Shown piece by piece: positions 14,547 through 20,568 of a stretch of 20,568 bases of DNA; the first letter of the stretch is position 1; every line of letters begins with the position of its first letter. The notes under the pieces are model-generated. The model was given only the letters and a program-made list of their open reading frames with translations. It had not been told where the DNA came from and searched no databases. The stretch is from JBFMHD01 sp040752395 [NCBI: Candidatus Hydrogenedentota bacterium] (lineage in GTDB: Bacteria; JBFMHD01), in NCBI GenBank assembly GCA_040752395.1, contig JBFMHD010000018.1, positions 1-20,568 of the forward strand, given 5' to 3'. A program made the translations under genes and the position numbers.

Positions 14547-16874
14547 TTAATCAACTCTGGTAAGGATTGATGGGTTAATATCTCTGATATGTTTACATCC
14601 TGTAAGAACCATAGCTTTAGCTAACTCTTTTTTTATTTTTTCAAGATAATATTTAACCCCATCGGCACCGCCGCCATAAGCATATATAGCTACTGGTCTA
14701 CCAATAAGCACGGCTTTAGCTCCGAGTGCCAGACATTTTAATACATCCTCACCGCCTCTAATCCCACCATCGATAAGGATTTCTATCTTGTAATTCTGCA
14801 TTGTTTTGCATATCTGCGGTAATACCTCAAGTGTTCCTGATAGCGAATCAAGTACCCTACCGCCATGATTTGAGACAATGATAACTTTGGAGCCTGATTT
14901 TTTAGCTTTAAGAGCATCAGCTGGTGTCATTATTCCTTTCATCACAAAAGGCAATTTAGTAGATTTAATAATCTTTTTATAGTCTTCAACATCTCTTGCA
15001 CCGACAGCCTCTCCTTTTAATACCATTGTAACGAATGAGATAGCATCAACATCCATGCCGACAGCGATGGCCTGAACTTTTTCCGCAGCCCGAATTCTTG
15101 TTATAATCTTTTCATCGTCAATGCGTGGTTTAAAAATAGGTATGCCCATACCACCAGCTCTTCTTATCGCTTCAATACCCACAAGATATTTTGTAGGTGT
15201 GGCACCATCACCAACGAATGCAATTGTACCTGCACTTTTTGCACCCTCAATAACGGCATTTACATACTCTTCTTCAGACATCCCACCTCCCATATTTGTT
15301 GTAGTGCCAGTTATAGGAGCAACCATAACAGGCATACTTAATTTATAACCTAAAAAGTTTATTGACAGATCCGGTTCTCTAACAGAGTGTATAACATTGA
15401 TATTCAAATTATATTTAGCTAAAGCCTCAATATTCCTTATAAACGCTTTCCCACTACCGACGCTACCCATCCCTGGCATCTGTCCTGCACATTTTATCCC
15501 GTTGCAGATAGGGCATATAAAACAGGTGCCGTGAAATTTTCGAAGCGCTGTTTTTAAGATTTCTTTTTCATCGATTAGCGAAGGTGGTCCAACCTCAATT
15601 TTTATAGTTCTGAAAGTTTTCTTCATAATATTCCGTGCCTTTATATAATTATCTGCATACACAATTATATTCCCTGCTTTATCCATATTAGATTGTGGAT
15701 AATATACTTTATCACCCTCTTTGTTTCTTAAATAAATTTCAGCCACCCCTCTAATTTTTAAAGCTTCGTCTATCCCTGTTATAGATTTAATCTCGCCTGG
15801 CACAGGGATAATAGCTCTTTCAATACTTACTTTATTAAGAAATTTTTTAGGTATTTTAGGTTTCATTCCGAGTGCGATTTCTATTGCAGCCTTGATTGAG
15901 CTGAATCCTGAGTGAAGTGGATAAGTGTATGCACTCATAAATCCACCGGATAATCTTGCTCCGATCTCACCGATTTTAGGACCCTCACTTGTAAGTTTTA
16001 TATCACCTTTAGCAGCACCGATATCTATCCCGAGTGAGTATATACCTGCCTTCATAATCGAGCAGGCCTGTTTAATTATATCTTTTGGTTGACGGCTTGG
16101 CATATCATGTCCTATCTCTACAAAAAACGGTGGATAATTTTCTGGATTTTTAAGAATCTCCTCTTTTTGGGGATAGATAGGTTTAGCAAGCGGGTCATAA
16201 CTGCCAGTCCCTCCCAAAGTAACTCTATAGCCTATAATTCTATCAGCTATACCTACAAAAATTATTTCTCCATCAAATATTAATGCATCAATAGATAATT
16301 CAGGTCCATCCATATATTCTTCGAGTATCAGTTCACCGCTTGGCGAATTTGCTTTAGCGTGTCTAAACGCTTCTTCTATACCATCCATCGAATCGATTCT
16401 CATAACCCCGCGTGCACCCATATTGTCACTCGGTTTTATAACAAGCGGGAACCCGAGTTTATCAGCTATACGTTTAGCATCTTTAACACTCCAGACCTCA
16501 CTGAATTTAGGTGATGGAATTTTATGTTCTTCAAATCTTCTTCTCATTTTAAGTTTATTACTCGAAGCTTCGGCATTCTCAAATTTGATACCCGGTAATC
16601 CAAGTGCATTAGCAACTGCTGCAACTGTCATAGAAGCATCTGTGCCGACTGTTATGACACCATCTATCTTTCGCTGTTGAGATATCTCTCTTGCTATGCG
16701 TACAGTCCCTTCAATATCTTTTGTGCTCATAATAACAGGCATATCAGCAAGCGGCATCCCTTTTGCCAAAGGATCATAATCAGTGATAATAGTAAATAAC
16801 CCCATCTCTTTGGCTTTTTCAATAGCTGGAACCTGTAGTATACCAGCTCCGATAATCATTATTGTTTTTTGCAT
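14547..16874 (-). CDS. ATP-grasp ligase fused to FMN-dependent alpha-hydroxy-acid dehydrogenase
   Basis: 775 residues; AGAGAGGA is ~9 bases upstream of the ATG. Residues ~1-100 are a pre-ATP-grasp Rossmann-like domain (MIIGAGILQVPAIEKA, DGVITVGTDAS). Residues ~105-340 are ATP-grasp: PLVIKPSDNMGARGV (143-157), LILEEYMDGPELSIDAL, and a metal/ATP site IGEIGARLSGG (301-311). Residues ~450-770 match the FMN_dh fold of clostridial-type alpha-hydroxy-acid oxidising proteins: a cysteine cluster C451, C454, C457, C462 ahead of GQMPGMGSVG, MVAPITGTTTNMGGG, VGDGATP, KGIMTPADA (646-654), SNHGGRVLD with catalytic-type His670, IDGGIRGG and IGRP (724-727). Such domains are normally separate proteins. The predicted combination couples an ATP-dependent amide/thioester ligation with oxidation of a 2-hydroxy acid or a related flavin reaction. 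The substrate cannot be read. It is followed by the Maf gene, possibly in one operon. Confidence 0.82.
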   Translation of the reverse strand: MQKTIMIIGAGILQVPAIEKAKEMGLFTIITDYDPLAKGMPLADMPVIMSTKDIEGTVRIAREISQQRKIDGVITVGTDASMTVAAVANALGLPGIKFENAEASSNKLKMRRRFEEHKIPSPKFSEVWSVKDAKRIADKLGFPLVIKPSDNMGARGVMRIDSMDGIEEAFRHAKANSPSGELILEEYMDGPELSIDALIFDGEIIFVGIADRIIGYRVTLGGTGSYDPLAKPIYPQKEEILKNPENYPPFFVEIGHDMPSRQPKDIIKQACSIMKAGIYSLGIDIGAAKGDIKLTSEGPKIGEIGARLSGGFMSAYTYPLHSGFSSIKAAIEIALGMKPKIPKKFLNKVSIERAIIPVPGEIKSITGIDEALKIRGVAEIYLRNKEGDKVYYPQSNMDKAGNIIVYADNYIKARNIMKKTFRTIKIEVGPPSLIDEKEILKTALRKFHGTCFICPICNGIKCAGQMPGMGSVGSGKAFIRNIEALAKYNLNINVIHSVREPDLSINFLGYKLSMPVMVAPITGTTTNMGGGMSEEEYVNAVIEGAKSAGTIAFVGDGATPTKYLVGIEAIRRAGGMGIPIFKPRIDDEKIITRIRAAEKVQAIAVGMDVDAISFVTMVLKGEAVGARDVEDYKKIIKSTKLPFVMKGIMTPADALKAKKSGSKVIIVSNHGGRVLDSLSGTLEVLPQICKTMQNYKIEILIDGGIRGGEDVLKCLALGAKAVLIGRPVAIYAYGGGADGVKYYLEKIKKELAKAMVLTGCKHIRDINPSILTRVD

Positions 16875-17056
16875 CTTTTATTTCCTCTCTTTATTTGCCT
16901 TCCTTTGTCTTCCTTTGTAATTACTTTGTCGTTTTGCTCCACATTGCAAATTGCTTTATTTAGAAGCAAGAAGCAAGACCTGTCTCCTGTCTTCTTTCTG
17001 CCTCTGTGCCTCTAACTACAATTTTCGGTTCTACATTCGCAGAATATTGTCTGACT
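16875..17056. other. Short intergenic region with degenerate repeats
   Basis: GAAGCAA heptamers (reverse complement of TTGCTTC, ~16960-16976), CTGTCTC/CTGTCTT units and a CTGCCTCTGTGCCTC octamer remnant (16997-17015). No gene, and no clear promoter or terminator seen. Confidence 0.55.
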
Positions 17057-17731
17057 TCATTTCCCTGATTTTACAATGTATTGGACAGAAGAAAATGGGA
17101 TTATAAATGCGTGACCCGTTGAATCAATTAATATGAGCTCAGGTAGACCTGATAACCCATTATCGATACTTTTAATCTTGCCTATTAATTCTCGTTCACC
17201 GACAAGTAAAAGTCTAACCTCAGCCTTCTCATTAATTAAATTAATCATTCTCTCTGCGCTTTCAGATTCTTCTTTTTTGCCCCATACAATTTCATCCATT
17301 AATTTCTGATTACTTATTCTTAATCTTTTAATTATTATTTTTGTAATATTCAGCAAAATTTTAAAATATTCAGGGTTGTTTTTCCAATCAGATTCAAATT
17401 TTTCTTTGGATATTTTTACCAGTTTTGCATTATTTATTGTTCGTGCGGTTGCTGATCGTGCTTCAGGGTCAATCATAGTGAGTTCACCAAAGGTCTCGCC
17501 AGCATCAAGAATAGCTACTTTAGTCTCCCGATTTGTAGAGACATCCTTTTTAGAGATACCAACCTGCCCCTCAAGTATAAAATAAAACCCATCAGCTGTA
17601 TCGCCTTCGGAAAAAATTTTAGTCATCTGTGCCAATTCTTGTACCTCACCTGATTCAAGTAGTTTCGTTATAGTTTCTTTGCTTACACCATCAAACATCT
17701 GATGTTTTAATAAAATTTCATAAGACATCAT
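17057..17731 (-). CDS. Cyclic-nucleotide-binding domain protein with C-terminal Sm-like segment
   Basis: 224 residues from an ATG at 17731, 6 bases after AGGAGG (17738-17743); upstream codons of the frame run through GTCAGGA-type repeat DNA and are not used. Residues ~5-125 are a cNMP-binding domain: IFSEGDTADGFYFILEGQVG, then AGETFGELTMIDPEARSATA, which contains the phosphate-binding-cassette Glu and Arg92. There is no helix-turn-helix, so this is not a CRP-type repressor or activator in the usual sense. Residues ~165-220 (VRLLLVGERELIGKIKSIDN, then FIIPFSSVQYIV) resemble the small beta-barrel pattern of Sm/Hfq-like proteins, but this is a visual impression. It may sense a cyclic nucleotide or simply bind another ligand. 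Start choice and cNMP call are firm; the C-terminal call is speculative. Confidence 0.75.
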   Translation of the reverse strand: MMSYEILLKHQMFDGVSKETITKLLESGEVQELAQMTKIFSEGDTADGFYFILEGQVGISKKDVSTNRETKVAILDAGETFGELTMIDPEARSATARTINNAKLVKISKEKFESDWKNNPEYFKILLNITKIIIKRLRISNQKLMDEIVWGKKEESESAERMINLINEKAEVRLLLVGERELIGKIKSIDNGLSGLPELILIDSTGHAFIIPFSSVQYIVKSGK

Positions 17732-17825
17732 AAAAAACCTCCTGACCCCTGACTCACGGCTCTTTGACTCTATAGAGTGATTTACAATTCGACATGCGCA
17801 GCATGACACCTAACATATGGGTTAG

Positions 17826-18857
17826 TTACTTCCTTGCAATATAAATAAGTGGGTCCAATGTTCTATTGTATCTTCTTACTTCAAAATGTAGATGTGGTCC
17901 TGTAACTCTACCTGTACCACCTGACCTGGCAATAACCTGTCCCTGATTAAGTTTCTGGCCTTGTTTAACCTCTATTCTTGATAGATGTGCATATAAAGTC
18001 TTATATCCATTTTTATGTTCAATTATAACTGTTCTACCATAACCGCCAAGATAACCTACAAATCTGACCACCCCATTTTGCGAAGCTTTGACTTTTGTAC
18101 CACAACCACAACCTATATCTATGCCTCTATGAAAAATGTATCTTCTAAAAATAGGGTGAAGTCTTATACCATATCGTGAAGTCAATCTTCCTCTCACAGG
18201 CCAGATAAAACTATCATAATTTTTTAATTTTTTTGAAACAGGTTTAACTTTCTTTGGTTCAGGTATATATATCTTTTCCCCACTTGTTATTAAATCAGCG
18301 TCATTAATATTATTAATTTTTAAGATATAGTGAGCAGAGGTTCCATACATTCTTGATATTTCCCAGATACTTTCACCTTTTGTAACTTTATGGATAATAA
18401 CATCAATAGATGGTATTTTTAACTTCTGTCCAACCTTTATTCTTTTTGGATTAGTAATATTATTGATATTTAAAAGTGTATGTAATTTAATACTATTTTG
18501 TTTAGCAATTTTAGCCGCGCTATCTCCAGATTTTACTATATATTCTTTAAAAACAAGTTTTTTTTCTACGGACTCATTATCCTCACCCTCAGAAAATATT
18601 AAATTTTCTATAAAGTTTACATCCTCATTTGACAATTCAGACAGCTCAGATATTAAAAATTGCGTGTCTCTTATAACATTATCTTTACCTACATATTCAG
18701 ACAAAATAATAGCTCCATCTATCATTCTTTCAGCTGGTAATATTTTCTCAAATTTGAAATAAGAAGAATATACCTGATTAGTTATAAAGATAAGCGAACC
18801 AAATGTTATTAAAATAAAAATCAAAGATAAAAAAAACTTTTGTCTGTAAATAGCCAC
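17826..18857 (-). CDS. LysM-containing M23 peptidoglycan endopeptidase
   Basis: 343 residues from a GTG at 18857 with GGGGGA just upstream. Residues ~8-28 are an N-terminal membrane anchor/signal. Two LysM modules follow at ~105-150 (YIVKSGDSAAKIAKQ ... VGQKLKIP) and ~155-200 (HKVTKGESIWEISRMYGTS ... SGEKIYIP). The M23 domain (~215-343) has the zinc motif HRGIDI with His243 and Asp247, YAHL with His291, and HLHFEV with His322/His324, so the catalytic set is complete. LysM binds peptidoglycan and M23 (LytM type) cuts cross-bridges, so it probably acts in wall remodelling, division or envelope growth in the periplasm. Active-site completeness argues against an EnvC/NlpD-like inactive regulator. 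Encoded between rho and the cNMP-domain gene. Confidence 0.92.
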   Translation of the reverse strand: MAIYRQKFFLSLIFILITFGSLIFITNQVYSSYFKFEKILPAERMIDGAIILSEYVGKDNVIRDTQFLISELSELSNEDVNFIENLIFSEGEDNESVEKKLVFKEYIVKSGDSAAKIAKQNSIKLHTLLNINNITNPKRIKVGQKLKIPSIDVIIHKVTKGESIWEISRMYGTSAHYILKINNINDADLITSGEKIYIPEPKKVKPVSKKLKNYDSFIWPVRGRLTSRYGIRLHPIFRRYIFHRGIDIGCGCGTKVKASQNGVVRFVGYLGGYGRTVIIEHKNGYKTLYAHLSRIEVKQGQKLNQGQVIARSGGTGRVTGPHLHFEVRRYNRTLDPLIYIARK

Positions 18858-18913
18858 TTTTCCCCCTTTATCTTTAATAATATTATTATAATTGTCGGCT
18901 AATTTAAAATAAG

Positions 18914-18942
18914 TCTTTAATTTTTACAATTTTTAGTGTCAA
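18914..18942 (-). promoter_or_regulatory. Possible promoter for the M23 peptidase gene
   Basis: Minus strand TTGACA (18942-18937), 17-base spacer, then TAAAGA (18919-18914). The -35 is perfect and the -10 moderate. It lies 57 bases before the GTG start. Confidence 0.35.
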
Positions 18943-18982
18943 GTCATTGATTCAAAATTTTGCGTTTATGGACATTCGTGAA

Positions 18983-20341
18983 TCATTTATTCATTGATTC
19001 TAAAAAATCGGCGTTAGATTTAGTATTTGCCATTCTTTCTATGAGTAGTTCCATTGCTTCAACAGGTCCGAGAGGCTGTAATACTTTTCGAAGTATCCAT
19101 ACTTTATTAAGTTCATTTTGTTTTAAGAGCAGTTCTTCTTTACGGGTTCCTGATCTATTAATATCGATAGCTGGAAAAATTCTTCTATCAGCAAGCTTTC
19201 GATCAAGTACAAGTTCCATATTCCCTGTACCCTTAAACTCTTCAAAAATAACCTCATCCATTCTGCTGCCGGTTTCAATGAGAGCCGTAGCCACGATGGT
19301 TAAACTTCCGCCTTCCTCAATATTTCTTGCGGCACCAAAAAACCGTTTAGGTTTATGTAAAGCATTTGAATCTACCCCACCGGATAATATTTTACCGCTT
19401 GTCGGTACTACCTGGTTATAAGCTCGCGCAAGCCGGGTTATAGAATCTAATAGAATCACGACATCGCGCTGATATTCTACCAATCTCTTTGCTTTTTCCA
19501 GGACCATTTCTGCAACCTGAACGTGTCTTGATGCGGGTTCGTCAAAAGTAGAAGATATAACCTCGCCTTTAACAGTACGCGCCATATCCGTGACTTCCTC
19601 AGGTCTCTCATCGATAAGTAAAACAATAAGCACAACCTCAGGATGATTTGTTGTAATAGAATTAGCAATTTTCTGGAGTAGTACGGTTTTGCCTGCACGT
19701 GGTGGCGAAACTATCAATGCGCGCTGGCCTTTGCCAATCGGGGCAAGTAGATTGATTATTCTCGTTGAAATATCATCACTTTTATGCTCTAAATCAAGTC
19801 TTTCATGCGGATATAAAGGCGTAAGATTGTCAAATAAAAGCCTATCACTAGCTCTCTCAGGACTTTCGTCGTTTACTTCCTCAATCTTTAAAAGAGCAAA
19901 GAACCGCTCTTTTTCTTTTGGTGGTCTAATTAAACCACAGAGACAATCACCTGTCCTTAATCCAAACCGCTTTATTTGTGAAGGGGATACATAGATATCA
20001 TCAGGACCTGATAAATAACTATAATTCACACTTCTTAGAAACCCATAGCCATCTGATAATACTTCAAGCACACCCTCACCCTCTATCAACTGGTTCTCTT
20101 CAAGATGTTTTGCCTCAATAATAGCAACTATTAAATCCTGTTTCTTCATACCACTATAATTTGGTACTTTTAGCTCGCGCGCTATCTGGGCAAGCTCACT
20201 AATGGTCTTCTTTTTAAGTTGTGTCATCCCGAATTCTTCAACTGCTTCTGCATCTTTTAATTCTGCCTCATTATTATTCTCAACAACCTTATTTGAGCTG
20301 TTTTTTGATTTTACCCTGCTATTACTTCTCTGGCTTCTCAA
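18983..20341 (-). CDS. rho: Transcription termination factor Rho
   Basis: 452 residues from a TTG at 20341, 8 bases after GAGGAGG of leader copy 5; a later ATG at 20227 lacks a good ribosome site. Residues 2-38 are a polar, Ser/Asn/Glu-rich extension. Residues ~45-78 form the Rho_N helical domain ([20 protein letters not shown]). An RNA-binding cold-shock-like domain follows at ~88-156 ([20 protein letters not shown]). The ATPase has Walker A SPPRAGKT (212-219), [34 protein letters not shown], Walker [11 protein letters not shown] (294-303), the Q-loop region and the R-loop [11 protein letters not shown] (371-381). All are intact. Rho is a hexameric RNA translocase that ends transcription at C-rich sites. 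Its control by a repeat-derived leader with an adjacent hairpin cassette is unusual. Confidence 0.95.
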   Translation of the reverse strand: MRSQRSNSRVKSKNSSNKVVENNNEAELKDAEAVEEFGMTQLKKKTISELAQIARELKVPNYSGMKKQDLIVAIIEAKHLEENQLIEGEGVLEVLSDGYGFLRSVNYSYLSGPDDIYVSPSQIKRFGLRTGDCLCGLIRPPKEKERFFALLKIEEVNDESPERASDRLLFDNLTPLYPHERLDLEHKSDDISTRIINLLAPIGKGQRALIVSPPRAGKTVLLQKIANSITTNHPEVVLIVLLIDERPEEVTDMARTVKGEVISSTFDEPASRHVQVAEMVLEKAKRLVEYQRDVVILLDSITRLARAYNQVVPTSGKILSGGVDSNALHKPKRFFGAARNIEEGGSLTIVATALIETGSRMDEVIFEEFKGTGNMELVLDRKLADRRIFPAIDINRSGTRKEELLLKQNELNKVWILRKVLQPLGPVEAMELLIERMANTKSNADFLESMNK

Positions 20342-20349
20342 GTTAAATA

Positions 20350-20412
20350 CCTCCTCTGAAAAACGTTGTAACTCTAATAATATCAAGTAGAAGCAAGAAG
20401 CAAGATAACGGA
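20350..20412 (-). promoter_or_regulatory. rho: Leader repeat copy 5, supplies the rho ribosome binding site
   Basis: On the minus strand: TTGCTTC heptamers, ACTTGATATTATTAGAG, TTACAACGTTTTTCA, GAGGAGG (20356-20350), eight bases before the TTG start. Nearly identical in its last ~40 bases to the leaders at 1373-1405 and 5113-5190, which serve unrelated genes. Confidence 0.7.
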
Positions 20413-20429
20413 AGAAGTGAGAGGTGTCA

Positions 20430-20568
20430 GGACGGGCTACAGGCTACAGGCTACGGACTACGGCCGGCTGGAGCCAAAAGCCAAAAGCCTGCTGAAAAGT
20501 CTTGAGTCTTGAGTCTTGAGTCTTGAGTCCTGTTTTGACTCACGACTCTTTTCATATCATCTTTAGTT
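20430..20568. repeat. Composite hairpin cassette, copy d (runs out of window)
   Basis: GGCTACA heptamers, palindrome CGGCCGGCTG (20461-20470; one base from CAGCCGGCTG), hairpin arms TGAAAAG (20493-20499) and CTTTTCA (20548-20554) with four AGTCTTG-type units in the left arm, then TATCATCTTTAGTT to the window end. Read on the minus strand it stands upstream of rho in the same module order as copy a before the TadE-like gene. Confidence 0.8.

Noticed and set aside
17744-17809. N-terminal extension of the cNMP-domain protein
   Set aside because: The additional codons run through GTCAGGA-type repeat DNA that also contains the AGGAGG serving the ATG at 17731.

Overview
The window reads as a piece of chromosome from an AT-rich, flagellated bacterium with a diderm-type envelope: lipoprotein signal peptides, a LysM/M23 endopeptidase, Tad-type pilus proteins, flagellar chaperones and Rho. 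No gene fixes the taxonomy. The combination of Tad TadE/TadG-like proteins with PQQ propellers, candidate-phylum-style glycosyltransferases, and intergenic spaces filled with 7- and 8-base repeats points to an uncultivated lineage (Omnitrophota/Elusimicrobiota-like or a related candidate phylum). That placement is inference only.

Layout. 1-4982 (+): a surface-appendage block with the 3' end of a TadG-like protein, a small membrane/coiled-coil protein, a TadE-like protein with a Gly-Thr hexanucleotide tract and a C-terminal adhesin-like module, and a TadG-like N-terminus fused to a PQQ-type beta-propeller. 5200-6610 (+): two lipoproteins, one with a GYF_2-like domain. 6685-7070 (+): a hicBA toxin-antitoxin pair whose toxin is broken. 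7090-9336 (+) and 9407-10870 (-): two large multi-membrane GT-C-type proteins, convergent. 10966-11866 (+): fliS and a flgN-like gene behind a sigma-28-type promoter. 12114-12709 (-): a DUF5615/DUF433 toxin-antitoxin pair whose toxin carries an in-frame amber codon. 12901-16874 (-): a Maf-type (flagellin) glycosyltransferase downstream of an unusual ATP-grasp/FMN-dehydrogenase fusion. 17057-20341 (-): a cyclic-nucleotide-binding-domain protein, a LysM/M23 peptidase and rho.

The most unusual feature is the intergenic DNA. Most of the longer gaps are assembled from a small set of degenerate tandem heptamers and octamers (TTGCTTC/TTGCCTC, GACTCAC, AGTCTTG, GGCTACA, TTACTTC, GATTCAAA, GCACAGAG, GGTTATTG). 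Two higher-order elements recur. One is a leader (ACTTGATATYATTAGAG then TTACAAYGTTTTTC then a GAGGAGG Shine-Dalgarno) placed directly in front of unrelated genes, including rho. The other is a cassette of about 150-190 bp that contains a hairpin of about 30 bp next to a GC-rich palindrome (CAGCCGGCTG); its modules occur in different relative orientations in the four copies. The repeats also enter coding sequence: TTACTTC heptamers encode part of a lipoprotein signal peptide. TTGCTTC heptamers would encode the same hydrophobic, lipobox-containing heptapeptide cycle in any reading frame.

Functionally, the genes centre on the cell surface: Tad-type pilus proteins, flagellar assembly and flagellin glycosylation, envelope glycan transferases and peptidoglycan hydrolysis. 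Two decayed toxin-antitoxin modules sit among them.
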